Part shown: piece after piece, positions 55,179 through 63,356 of the stretch
How the letters are laid out: each line of letters starts with the position of its first letter
How positions within the stretch are numbered: position 1 is the stretch's first letter
Source: Filifactor alocis ATCC 35896
GTDB taxonomy: Bacteria; Bacillota; Clostridia; Peptostreptococcales; Filifactoraceae
Direction of reading: 5' to 3'
Assembly (NCBI RefSeq): GCF_000163895.2
Contig: NC_016630.1
Coordinates: 620,001-684,000, forward strand
DNA length: 64,000 nucleotides
Position numbers and translations under genes: made by a program
Notes under the pieces: model-generated
The model's database searches: none
The model's input: only the letters and a program-made list of their open reading frames with translations
Told to the model about the DNA's origin: nothing

Positions 55179-56075
55179 CTATAACCGATTTACTAACTCC
55201 TGCATATCTTGCGGGAGTTCTGCTTTTAAATAAATTTTTTCTTCTTTTCTCGGGGAAAAAAACTCCAATGTTACAGAATGTAATGCTTGACGATTCATAT
55301 ATTCCATATTTCCTCCATAAAGACTGTCTCCAATCAAAGGATATCCGATATATGCCATATGACATCTTAGTTGATGTGTTCTTCCTGTAACCGGAGTCAA
55401 TTCCACTAACGAAAACTTCTCTCCTTCTTTCAACACCTTATATTTTGTAATAGCTGTCTGACCATCTTCCATCACTTCGCGCTTAATCCCATCATTTTCT
55501 CGTCTACCAATCGGAGCATTGATTTCTCCCTCTTGTCTTTTCATTTTACCTTCAATCAATGCGACATATGTTTTTTGCATCATCATATCTTGATGTGCCT
55601 GTGACATGCGATGATGTGCATATCGATTTTTAGCAATCAACAAAATCCCTGATGTATCTCTATCCAAACGACTGATAAATCTCACTTTCTCTAATATTCC
55701 GTTTTGACGAAACCAAGATTCCATATAGTTAAGGAGTGTTCCTGTCAGATGGGTTCCTGTCGGATGTACCACTATAAAAGGAGACTTGTTGACAGCAACG
55801 ATATCTTCATCCTCATAGATTACATCGACAACCCCTTCTTCTAAACCGTACTCACTTCTGTTTTCCCCCAAATCCACTGTAATAATTTCTCCTACATGTA
55901 CCGGTTCATGGTTGAAACGGAGTGTTCCGTTTACATTAACAGCACGTCTGCTCTTCAATTCGGATATCATTCGAAGTGAAATTCCCATTTCCTCAATCAA
56001 CACTTTTTTCAACACTTCTTCTTTTTCTACACTCCAAACCAAATAATTATATTTCTGTTTTCCAGGTATCCACAT
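55179..56075 (-). CDS. RluA-family pseudouridine synthase
   Basis: A 298-residue enzyme. An S4 RNA-binding region (RMISELKSRRAVNVNG) leads, and the catalytic aspartate is in SRLDRDTSGILLIAKN. The C-terminal GRTHQLRCHMAYIGYPLIGDSLYG is the RluA/RluD hallmark. Could modify 23S rRNA or tRNA; target not readable. ATG 56075 follows GAGAGGAATAAAATGAT. Confidence 0.92.
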   Translation of the reverse strand: MWIPGKQKYNYLVWSVEKEEVLKKVLIEEMGISLRMISELKSRRAVNVNGTLRFNHEPVHVGEIITVDLGENRSEYGLEEGVVDVIYEDEDIVAVNKSPFIVVHPTGTHLTGTLLNYMESWFRQNGILEKVRFISRLDRDTSGILLIAKNRYAHHRMSQAHQDMMMQKTYVALIEGKMKRQEGEINAPIGRRENDGIKREVMEDGQTAITKYKVLKEGEKFSLVELTPVTGRTHQLRCHMAYIGYPLIGDSLYGGNMEYMNRQALHSVTLEFFSPRKEEKIYLKAELPQDMQELVNRL

Positions 56076-56235
56076 ATCATTTTATTCCTCTCTTTTTTGA
56101 CACTACCACCAAAACAACCACACTCTGTTTTTTTATGAATTATCTGATTTCTCCTGCACTTTGCGTTATTTATAAGATACTCTGTGGTATAATATGAAAT
56201 AGTTCATTCAAAATATAACCTTCAAGGAGTGAGTC

Positions 56236-57039
56236 TTGTTGAAAAAATCAGTAGTGATTACTTATAATGATTATGCACTTTCTGCTGTCATTGCCGAACA
56301 ACTGAAAGAAAAATTAATCCGTGCCGAATTTGCCGTTCATCATCATTTTGTTGGAGATGAAGCCCTCATTTTTACCATCGGAGGAGACGGCTCATTTATC
56401 AAAACGATTCATGATTTTAATTTTCCGTCTATCCCGATTGTCGGAATCAATACGGGACACTTAGGTTTCTTTCAGGAAATCCTTCCTGAGCAACTCGATT
56501 TATTCATCGAAAATTATCAAAAACAAAACTACACTTTACAAGAAATTCTTCCTTTGCAAGCCACAGTATATATTGCAGACAAAAGATTTATCATAAAATC
56601 TTTGAACGAGATTGTACTTCGTTCTTATTTAGGAAAAACAGTGCATTTGAACCTATCCATCAACGGAAATTTTATCCAATGTTTCGGAGGAGACGGCTTG
56701 ATTATATCATCCTCTGCAGGTTCTACCGCTTACAATTACTCTGCCGGCGGTTCCATCGTGGATCCGTCCATCAATACATTACAAATTACACCGCTTGCTC
56801 CACTCAACACCAATGCCTATCGGTCTTTTACTTCAAGCATTATTTCTTCCTCTACTTCTGATATCATCGTATCTCCTGAGGAACAATACCGAAATTATAT
56901 CTCTATTATCGTAGATGGAGTACAAAAACATTATAATGATTTTAAAGAAATTGTTGTTACAACCCATACAGACCCGATTCGTGTCATTCGTATGGACAAC
57001 TATGAATTTTGGAATAAAGTTACAAACAAATTTTTGTAA
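56236..57039 (+). CDS. nadK: NAD kinase
   Basis: A 267-residue ATP/polyphosphate-NAD kinase making NADP. Motifs: FTIGGDGSFI (GGDG), GINTGHLGFF, LNEIVLRS and GDGLIISSSAGSTAYNYSAGG. Translation starts at a TTG, with AAGGAGTGAGTC immediately upstream. Typical length for the short Gram-positive form. Confidence 0.95.
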   Translation: MLKKSVVITYNDYALSAVIAEQLKEKLIRAEFAVHHHFVGDEALIFTIGGDGSFIKTIHDFNFPSIPIVGINTGHLGFFQEILPEQLDLFIENYQKQNYTLQEILPLQATVYIADKRFIIKSLNEIVLRSYLGKTVHLNLSINGNFIQCFGGDGLIISSSAGSTAYNYSAGGSIVDPSINTLQITPLAPLNTNAYRSFTSSIISSSTSDIIVSPEEQYRNYISIIVDGVQKHYNDFKEIVVTTHTDPIRVIRMDNYEFWNKVTNKFL

Positions 57040-57068
57040 GATTGCATATTCCGTACACCTGCTATATC

Positions 57069-57117
57069 GACACTGTAGAGAATGTAAAAATTTACATTTT
57101 CTACAGTGTCTTTTTTA
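57069..57117 (+). terminator. Terminator after nadK
   Basis: GACACTGTAGA and TCTACAGTGTC pair, extended by AATGTAAA/TTTACATT, followed by six T. Very strong stem. Confidence 0.92.
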
Positions 57118-57160
57118 TCAAAAATACCGAGACATCAGGATTTTCTATGTCTGTCCTTAT

Positions 57161-57469
57161 CTATTCCATATCCTTATAATCGAAATCAAACAATTCATCC
57201 TGCTGCAACTGTTGCAGCCTATTTTGAAACATTGCCATTCGTTGTTGAAAATCTTGTTCTTCTTCAATGTCTTCTTCTGTTGTCTTTACTTCTTCTTGTT
57301 TTGAAACTTCAACATCATCTAATGCTTCAAACAAAACAACACCAATTCCATTTGCCTCTTCTAAAATCTCATCTGAAATATCTTCATCCTTTAAATCAAA
57401 GATATCTGAAATTTGCATTTCTTTATTCTCTTGAAGTGTCTGCTTCCACTTATTGAAAGTTTCGCTCAT
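57161..57469 (-). CDS. Hypothetical small acidic protein
   Basis: Not recognised. 102 residues, strongly acidic in the middle and end (VKTTEEDIEEEQDF, DELFDFDYKDME), Gln-rich and probably coiled-coil at QQRMAMFQNRLQQLQQ. No signal or membrane span. ATG 57469 follows AAGGAGGAAGTTGTT, so it is likely real. It lies downstream of valS in the same direction beyond a probable terminator. Confidence 0.7.
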   Translation of the reverse strand: MSETFNKWKQTLQENKEMQISDIFDLKDEDISDEILEEANGIGVVLFEALDDVEVSKQEEVKTTEEDIEEEQDFQQRMAMFQNRLQQLQQDELFDFDYKDME

Positions 57470-57536
57470 AACAACTTCCTCCTTACTCCAACATTTGTAC
57501 CTTCTCTTGATAAGAAGGGTTATTTTGTGCATAAAA

Positions 57537-57597
57537 TAACAAGACTCCTCCTACTCCGAAACAGAAAGGAATAACACAAGTTGAGGAGCTCTTGTTA
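57537..57597 (-). terminator. Probable terminator after valS
   Basis: AACAAGA-CTCCTC and GAGGAG-CTCTTGTT form a long stem with a one-base bulge, ending in TTGTTATTTTA on the minus strand. The T-tract is interrupted, so termination may be incomplete. Confidence 0.6.
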
Positions 57598-57609
57598 ACA
57601 TCTCAAAGA

Positions 57610-60255
57610 CTATTTTTGAATTTTAGCAATACTGTCCAAAACATTTGCAAGCATTTCTTCGAATTTAACCTTTTTATCTCTCTCAGCTTGTACCAAAGAG
57701 TCAGGAGCTTTATCTGTAAACCCTTTGTTATTCAATTTTCCTTCTGCACGCTTAATTTCATTTTGTAATTTTTCTTTTTCTTTATTCAATCGTTCCAATT
57801 CTTTTTCAAAATCAACCAGTTCTTCCAATGGCAAATATAGTTTCGCCTTATCGATGACAATAGAAACAGCATCTGACGGAACATCAGATTCCTGAACAAA
57901 TTCCAATCCTGAAACAGAGCTCAATGTCTTAAAATATCCTTCAGATTTTACAAAAATTGATTCTGTAGCTCCTTCTGTTACAACCAACAATCTTGCTTTT
58001 TTAGAAGGTGGTACATTCATTTCACTTCTCGTATTTCGAATTGCCTTAATCGCAGACATTACAATTTCTATTTCATTCTCTTCTACTTCATAGCTGTCCT
58101 TTTCTTCAAATACAGGCCACTCTGCTACAATCAATTTATGTTCTGTTTCTACATAAGAATAGATTTCTTCTGTAATAAACGGCATAAACGGATGCAATAA
58201 TTTCAAGATTTTTTTCAATACATATTGCAATGTATAAAGTGCAGTATCTTTTTCAGATCCGGCTTCTCCATACAGACGAGGTTTTACCATCTCAATATAC
58301 CAATCACAGAAATTTGACCAAGTAAAATCATAAATCTTATCCGCCGCCAAAGACAACTCATACTTATCTAAGTTGTCAGATACTTCTTTTGCCACCTTAT
58401 TTGACAATGAAATAATCCATTTATCACCCAATTCAAAATAAGGCTCCACTTCTTCACGAGTTGTTAAAACCGGTTGATATTCCTCTAAGTTCATCAAAAT
58501 AAATCTTGATGCATTCCACAGCTTGTTTGCAAAATTTCTTGCAGATTCTACTCGTTCCATATAGAAACGCATATCATTTCCCGGTGTATTGGAGCTTGCC
58601 AACATAAATCTCAGAGCATCTGCTCCATAATGGTCAATGATTTCTAAAGGATCAATTCCATTTCCTAAAGATTTACTCATTTTACGCCCTTGGTCATCAC
58701 GAACAAGTCCATGAATAAATACATCTTTGAAAGGTACTTCTTTCTTCAAATAAAGAGAAGAAAATACCATTCGAATCACCCAAAAGAAAATAATATCATA
58801 TCCTGTCACAAGCGTACTTGTCGGGAAGAAACGAAACATCTCGGGTGTTTCTTCCGGCCATCCCAATGTACTCATTGGCCAAAGTGCAGAAGAAAACCAA
58901 GTATCCAATACATCTTCATCTTGTTCCAAATTGGCAGAATGACATTTATAACAACGTTCCGGTTTTTGTTTTGCAACAATCATTTCTCCACAATCTTCGC
59001 AGTAATATGCAGGTATTCTATGTCCCCACCACAATTGTCTGGAGATACACCAATCACGAATATTTTCTAACCACATATTATAAATTTTGTCAAATCTGTC
59101 CGGTACAAGATTCAATTTCTTTGTTTCCAATGCCTCTAAAGCAGGTTGTGCCAAGTCTTTCATCTTCACAAACCATTGTTTTGATACCATAGGTTCTACC
59201 ACATTATGACAACGATAACAATGGCCTACCGCATGTGCATGGTCTTTGACAGAAACCAATAGACCTGCTTCTTCCAAATTCTTTACAATTTCTTTTCGAC
59301 ATTCATAACGACTCATTCCGGCATATTTTCCGGATTTCTCATTCATCGTTCCGTCTTCATTCATCACAATAATTTGCTCTAAATTATGACGAAGACCTAC
59401 CTCAAAATCGTTAGGATCATGTGCAGGAGTAATTTTTACAACTCCGGTTCCAAATTCCGGATCTACATATTCATCTGCAATCAACGGAATTTCTCTTCCG
59501 ATAAACGGTACTACCAACATCTTACCTATCAAATGACGGTATCTCTCATCTTCCGGATGAACTGCCACAGCCGTATCCCCGACAATTGTTTCAGGTCTTG
59601 TTGTCGCAACTTCCAAGAATTCATCCGAATCCTTGAACATATATTTGAAATGCCAAAAATGTCCGTTGTTATCTTCGTGATCTACCTCTGCATCAGAAAG
59701 AGAAGTCTTGCAATCCACACACCAGTTAATGATACGATTTCCACGATAAATATAGCCTTCTTCATACAACTTCACAAAAAACTCTAATACAGCCTCATTA
59801 CATCCTTCATCCATCGTGAAACGCTCTCTGCTCCAATCACAAGAATCGCCGAGCTTTTTCATTTGTTCCACAATACGATCGCCAAACTCTTCCTTCCATG
59901 CCCAAGCGTGTTTCAAAAATTCCTCTCTGCCAATTTCCTCCTTCGTTTTTCCCAATGTTTGGCGAATTCTTTCTACCACCTTCACTTCCGTTGCGATGGA
60001 AGCATGGTCCGTTCCGGGTTGCCACAAGGTATCATAACCCTGCATTCTCTTATATCGGATTAGAATATCCTGTAGCGTATGATCGAGCGCATGACCCATG
60101 TGCAACTGCCCTGTAATATTAGGTGGAGGAAGAACGATGCTGAAAGCTTCTCCTTTTTTTCCTCTCTGTGGTTTGAAGTATTCTCCTTCTTCCCACATCT
60201 CATAAATCTTCTTTTCAAACTCTTTCGGTTGATATGTTTTTGATAAATTTGCCAT
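57610..60255 (-). CDS. valS: Valyl-tRNA synthetase
   Basis: About 881 residues, class I synthetase. HIGH-type motif in PPPNITGQLHMGHALDHTLQD, KMSKS in GRKMSKSLGNGIDP, an editing domain between them with ATTRPETIVGDTA, and the C-terminal coiled coil (EKELERLNKEKEKLQNEI). The zinc-binding cysteine pairs CEDC and CYKC are visible. ATG 60255 is chosen, with GGAGG five bases upstream; an ATG twelve bases earlier abuts a weak site. Controlled by the T-box upstream. Confidence 0.97.
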   Translation of the reverse strand: MANLSKTYQPKEFEKKIYEMWEEGEYFKPQRGKKGEAFSIVLPPPNITGQLHMGHALDHTLQDILIRYKRMQGYDTLWQPGTDHASIATEVKVVERIRQTLGKTKEEIGREEFLKHAWAWKEEFGDRIVEQMKKLGDSCDWSRERFTMDEGCNEAVLEFFVKLYEEGYIYRGNRIINWCVDCKTSLSDAEVDHEDNNGHFWHFKYMFKDSDEFLEVATTRPETIVGDTAVAVHPEDERYRHLIGKMLVVPFIGREIPLIADEYVDPEFGTGVVKITPAHDPNDFEVGLRHNLEQIIVMNEDGTMNEKSGKYAGMSRYECRKEIVKNLEEAGLLVSVKDHAHAVGHCYRCHNVVEPMVSKQWFVKMKDLAQPALEALETKKLNLVPDRFDKIYNMWLENIRDWCISRQLWWGHRIPAYYCEDCGEMIVAKQKPERCYKCHSANLEQDEDVLDTWFSSALWPMSTLGWPEETPEMFRFFPTSTLVTGYDIIFFWVIRMVFSSLYLKKEVPFKDVFIHGLVRDDQGRKMSKSLGNGIDPLEIIDHYGADALRFMLASSNTPGNDMRFYMERVESARNFANKLWNASRFILMNLEEYQPVLTTREEVEPYFELGDKWIISLSNKVAKEVSDNLDKYELSLAADKIYDFTWSNFCDWYIEMVKPRLYGEAGSEKDTALYTLQYVLKKILKLLHPFMPFITEEIYSYVETEHKLIVAEWPVFEEKDSYEVEENEIEIVMSAIKAIRNTRSEMNVPPSKKARLLVVTEGATESIFVKSEGYFKTLSSVSGLEFVQESDVPSDAVSIVIDKAKLYLPLEELVDFEKELERLNKEKEKLQNEIKRAEGKLNNKGFTDKAPDSLVQAERDKKVKFEEMLANVLDSIAKIQK

Positions 60256-60514
60256 AAAATCCTCCATCTTCCTAAATTATTTTCATATACATTTGTTCTA
60301 TCTTTACAAAATAATATTTACCTGAATTCACAAAAAATCAAATTAGTGAACAATCTATCACTTTACTGATTTCATTCATAAAAACTTTTGTCCATCACAC
60401 AAACTAAATATTTATTCAATCCTTAATATCTTTTAGTTCCTCTATCATAAAACAACAACCTTTCCACAAAAAAATTATCACTCAAACAAAACTCACGAGT
60501 TTTCGTTCTTTCAA

Positions 60515-60771
60515 AATAAAAAACCTTCGTTCTCTTAAAAAAAGGACGAAGGTCAAATCGCGGTACCACCTTAATTCATCATAATACTATGATGCACTCA
60601 ATTTCTTTAACGCAGAACTACGACTATCTTACTAAACTCGGATAGTTTGCTCCAAAGCTACACATTTTGCACTTTCATCACAGTATCTTCCAGTCTATGA
60701 ATACTGCTCCCTATCACTTCCCTGCAAAAGCCTCTTCTTCTATGCAATAAATTATAAATTTTCCCTTATAA
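60515..60771 (-). promoter_or_regulatory. Valine T-box leader of valS
   Basis: T-box motif AAGGTGGTACCGCG (60559-60572), a stem III (CATCATAG/TTATGATG) just upstream and a terminator (ACCTTCGT/ACGAAGGT with a T-run, 60515-60553) below. Stem I is compact. Its lower helix is CUUUUG/CAAAAUG, and the specifier loop holds GAUGAAA-GUG-C, giving GUG (60670-60672), a valine codon. Uncharged tRNA-Val should switch the gene on. From 60268 to 60514 the leader continues without other elements. Confidence 0.9.
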
Positions 60772-60777
60772 TCTCCT

Positions 60778-60806
60778 ATTATATGCAATATGCTTACTAA
60801 AGTCAA
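60778..60806 (-). promoter_or_regulatory. Sigma-A promoter of valS
   Basis: TTGACT (60801-60806), 17 bases, TATAAT (60778-60783) on the minus strand; start near 60771. Confidence 0.88.
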
Positions 60807-60888
60807 AGATTTTTTATTAAATTACATGATGTCGCACAAATTATTTTAATGAACTGCCTTTTTAACTATTCCTTCAATATAAAAATCT

Positions 60889-61124
60889 TTAGTTTTTTTG
60901 ACAAGGTTCATAATGTAATTTTTGTGCTTCTTTCAACCGTATTGCTGTATATCCTTTGGGATATGCTTGATAGTATGGACTGTTTGAAGTATGGTATTTT
61001 GTGCCATTTTTAGCAATATATACATAAGGGTTATATACATAACTGTAAAAAAAATAACTAATCAATAGGATAATGAATAATGGTAATATGAGTTGTTTTA
61101 TTGTTTTATTGTTTTATTGTTCAT
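60889..61124 (-). pseudogene. Small membrane-anchored ORF, out of frame through an 8-bp repeat (possibly phase-variable)
   Basis: After the stop of the 61114-61560 gene, the frame stays open to 60889. It encodes a hydrophobic helix (LILPLFIILLISYFFYSYVY) and a polar domain YIAKNGTKYHTSNSPYYQAYPKG with a tail of AIRLKEAQKLHYEPCQ. The tail resembles small Ada-like metal-binding domains (KYHxxxC...LxEA..YxPC) but lacks most cysteines. No ATG is in frame as it stands. The ATG at 61124 would be in frame if one copy of the 8-bp unit at 61093-61116 were removed, giving about 75 residues. Confidence 0.6.
61093..61121 (-). repeat. 8-bp tandem repeat, three full copies plus partial
   Basis: On the plus strand TTGTTTTA occurs at 61093, 61101 and 61109, followed by the partial TTGTT. 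The unit is not a multiple of three, so each gain or loss shifts the downstream frame. Confidence 0.95.
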
Positions 61125-61560
61125 TACTATCACAATCACTTTCTGATAAACAATTAAATGTTGTTTTGTTGTGTGTGCGAATTGATATTACACAAAATAT
61201 AAAGAAGTAAATAAAATACACAATCGGCTTACCAATTGTTATTGGGTCTATCATTATTTCTGATGTAATTAGCTCTATCATATATAAATAAATTATAGTT
61301 ACAATAGGCTTTATGATGTAAAAACCGATTCCTAAATATAATAAGAATTTTTTATTTGATTTTTTGAAATCATTATTTTCATTTTTGTATTCTAAATTTC
61401 TCTTTTTATATTGTTTAAATGCTAAATAAAAAAATGGATATGGTATAACAAACAGTGCTAATGTGGAAAAATCATAATCAAAGATTACAAAAGTCCCTAT
61501 TATGTAAGCAATTACACAAACCCATAAATAATATTCAACCCATCTTATTACTTGTTTCAT
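61114..61560 (-). CDS. Hypothetical multi-span membrane protein
   Basis: Not recognised. 148 residues with about four hydrophobic helices (roughly 9-30, 32-48, 72-93 and 108-128), a lysine/asparagine-rich loop between the second and third (KKRNLEYKNENNDFKKSNKK) and an acidic tail. The stop codon falls in the 8-bp repeat. Low-complexity codon use and unknown function fit a foreign island. ATG follows AAGGAGATTTATT. Confidence 0.65.
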   Translation of the reverse strand: MKQVIRWVEYYLWVCVIAYIIGTFVIFDYDFSTLALFVIPYPFFYLAFKQYKKRNLEYKNENNDFKKSNKKFLLYLGIGFYIIKPIVTIIYLYMIELITSEIMIDPITIGKPIVYFIYFFIFCVISIRTHNKTTFNCLSESDCDSNEQ

Positions 61561-61619
61561 AATAAATCTCCTTCCTGTCTATTGATTTGTCAATACGCTT
61601 TTATATAGTTCAACCTCTT

Positions 61620-61916
61620 TTAATATCGTGATTTAGACATTACAAATAAAGTAAATGCTCCAACTATCAATTCATCTAAACACAATCCTAACGAAATTTT
61701 TGCAAACAATCCAACATCCTGATTTTTTGCAATAAAGAAAGCTATTACTATAAAAAACAATTCTGCGGCGATGGTAGTTTGATTTCCATTCAATAATTCT
61801 TTTCCGATTTCTATAATAATACCAATTGCAATAACAGTAGTAATGATTGGATAACCACTGTAAAATGTCATTATTCCTACAATGGAAGCAATGACAGTCA
61901 AAACTGTTGATAACAT
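61620..61916 (-). CDS. Hypothetical small membrane protein
   Basis: Not recognised. 98 residues, nearly all hydrophobic, three or four helices with a short polar loop (EIGKELLNGNQTT). ATG 61916 follows AAGGAGTTGACAAA. That ribosome site lies within the remnant of a repressor-gene 3' end (61921-61990), the same relation seen between the intact repressor and the gene at 62039. Confidence 0.65.
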   Translation of the reverse strand: MLSTVLTVIASIVGIMTFYSGYPIITTVIAIGIIIEIGKELLNGNQTTIAAELFFIVIAFFIAKNQDVGLFAKISLGLCLDELIVGAFTLFVMSKSRY

Positions 61917-61920
61917 TTTG

Positions 61921-61990
61921 TCAACTCCTTAAAATTTTCTTCTTGATTCAATAACTTTTCCCAAAACAGTAAAGTAACGGGCAATTCTTC
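61921..61990 (-). pseudogene. Remnant of the 3' end of a LexA/CI-like repressor gene
   Basis: About 70 bases nearly identical to the last 24 codons of the repressor at 62596-63237. It reads ELPVTLLFWEKLLNQEENFK followed by ELTK, against K for E in the intact gene, and runs on because the stop is mutated. No start or 5' part remains. Upstream it joins an 18-base sequence (61991-62008) also present upstream of the intact repressor at 63339-63356. Confidence 0.85.
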
Positions 61991-62008
61991 TTTATACTGT
62001 TACCTGTT
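61991..62008. repeat. 18-bp direct repeat, copy 1
   Basis: TTTATACTGTTACCTGTT is found here and at 63339-63356. It contains GTTAC/GTAAC-type elements and may be a repressor operator or a recombination scar. Confidence 0.85.
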
Positions 62009-62038
62009 ACGATAACAAATAACGGATATATAAGTTTT

Positions 62039-62599
62039 TTAATTGTTTTTCTGCTCATTATAATTATCTGCCTTTTTTGAAAGAATAAAAAATATTATAC
62101 TCAATACTACAAAAAATGATGTGCTTATATTTCTTTGTGTTGTATATAAAGTTGTAAAGAAATCTGTTTCTCCTATAGATGATGAAAAAATCGCAATAGA
62201 AAGCAATACAAATGTACATATAGCTTGAACGATATTAAAAATAAAAAGCATATGAAATGTTACTTTTCTTGACTGATATAGCTGATTTAATAGCTTATAT
62301 GTCATAGCACAGGAACAAAGACCGGCAATAACAATTTGAAAAAATAACGAAAACTCTACACTTAAAAATGGTGTAAACATCCCTGATATAGGAGAACACA
62401 AAAGCGCCATTCCTGAATTAAGAGGAATAAATAAAAATAGAGTGTAAATAAAAATCTCTTTTTTTGTAGGTTTGTTTCCTTCCTCTTCCAAACTTCGAAA
62501 AGCATCGTTTAACGCTCTCTCTAACTGTTGTAAATCTGTAGAGGATAATAGGTTTTTTTGATGTATTTCGTTTACTTTATAAACAAAATTACCATTCAT
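62039..62599 (-). CDS. Hypothetical membrane protein coupled to the repressor
   Basis: Not recognised. 186 residues: a soluble helical N-terminus (about 1-45, SSTDLQQLERALNDAFRSLEEEG) followed by four or five membrane helices to the end. Its ATG overlaps the repressor stop (ATGA), with AAGGAG inside the repressor's last codons, so translation is coupled. A repressor-membrane protein pair may form a signalling unit; this is inference. Confidence 0.7.
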   Translation of the reverse strand: MNGNFVYKVNEIHQKNLLSSTDLQQLERALNDAFRSLEEEGNKPTKKEIFIYTLFLFIPLNSGMALLCSPISGMFTPFLSVEFSLFFQIVIAGLCSCAMTYKLLNQLYQSRKVTFHMLFIFNIVQAICTFVLLSIAIFSSSIGETDFFTTLYTTQRNISTSFFVVLSIIFFILSKKADNYNEQKNN

Positions 62600-63237
62600 T
62601 TTATCAACTCCTTAAAATTTTCTTCTTGATTCAATAACTTTTTCCAAAACAGTAAAGTAACGGGCAATTCTTCTATCTGGTCATCGGTATAGAATTGTGG
62701 TGTATAAACTATTGGATTAAATCCGTTTAGGAAGATTCCATTATCGTGTTTGATAATTTGTTTTACGGTTGCATCTTGCCTGTTTACAAGCACAACTGCT
62801 ATTTCTCCATTCTCGACATTGTTTTGTTGTCTGATAATCACAATATCTCCTTCGAACAATTTAGGTTCCATACTTTCACCTTGTATCTTAAGTGCAAAAA
62901 ATGTACCTGTTCTTGCAAGTTCGGGCGTTATTTCTTCATAATCCAATATCTCTTCTACTGCCTCAATAGGAATCCCTGCTACTACTTTTCCTAATATTGG
63001 AATGCTAACTCCTTTCCTTTTAGCTTCTTGACTATAGCCTAATAAATAATCTGTTGATACTCCAAGAACATCAGCGATATTTGATAAATTGGTTGCGTTC
63101 GGTTCTCTCGTTCCTTTTATATATCTTCCAATTATTACTTCTGTATCGCCTATACGATATGACAATTCTCGATTTGTCATATTTTTTTCGCACAAAATGT
63201 TTTCAATTGTTTTGCCTACATTTACCGTTTGGTTCAT
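62596..63237 (-). CDS. LexA/CI-like self-cleaving phage-type repressor
   Basis: A 213-residue regulator. N-terminal XRE helix-turn-helix (about 10-66, MTNRELSYRIGDTEVIIGRYI). The C-terminal S24 peptidase domain has cleavage site A87-G88 (VVAGIP), catalytic S122 (GESMEP) and K159 (ATVKQI). All three are intact, so damage-induced self-cleavage is likely, as in phage CI and ICE ImmR-like repressors. ATG 63237 follows AAGGGTAATGAT. Own promoter at 63258-63286. Confidence 0.93.
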   Translation of the reverse strand: MNQTVNVGKTIENILCEKNMTNRELSYRIGDTEVIIGRYIKGTREPNATNLSNIADVLGVSTDYLLGYSQEAKRKGVSIPILGKVVAGIPIEAVEEILDYEEITPELARTGTFFALKIQGESMEPKLFEGDIVIIRQQNNVENGEIAVVLVNRQDATVKQIIKHDNGIFLNGFNPIVYTPQFYTDDQIEELPVTLLFWKKLLNQEENFKELIK

Positions 63238-63257
63238 ATCATTACCCTTGTCATCAT

Positions 63258-63286
63258 ATTATATAGTACTTTTCTCAAATATACAA
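63258..63286 (-). promoter_or_regulatory. Promoter of the repressor gene
   Basis: TTGTAT (63281-63286), 17 bases, TATAAT (63258-63263) on the minus strand, about 20 bases before the start codon. Confidence 0.75.
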
Positions 63287-63338
63287 TTAACAAGGCATTC
63301 ATACAGTAAATTTGAATCATAAAAAGCTTTTTTACCTT

Positions 63339-63356
63339 TTTATACTGTTACCTGTT
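63339..63356. repeat. 18-bp direct repeat, copy 2
   Basis: Identical to 61991-62008, here about 75 bases upstream of the repressor -10 box. Confidence 0.85.

Noticed and set aside
59386..59787. Plus-strand frames inside valS
   Set aside because: Antisense to highly conserved valS sequence; composition is that of a complementary strand, not of coding DNA.
60470..60505. AAAACTC/GAGTTTT inverted repeat between the valS T-box and its start
   Set aside because: No T-run and weak stem; could be chance, and the T-box terminator already explains control.
61093..61121. 8-bp repeat as a device fusing the 148-residue membrane protein to the small ORF
   Set aside because: The first repeat unit always places a TAA in the frame of the upstream gene, so copy number cannot fuse the two; only the overlapping ATG at 61124 is affected.
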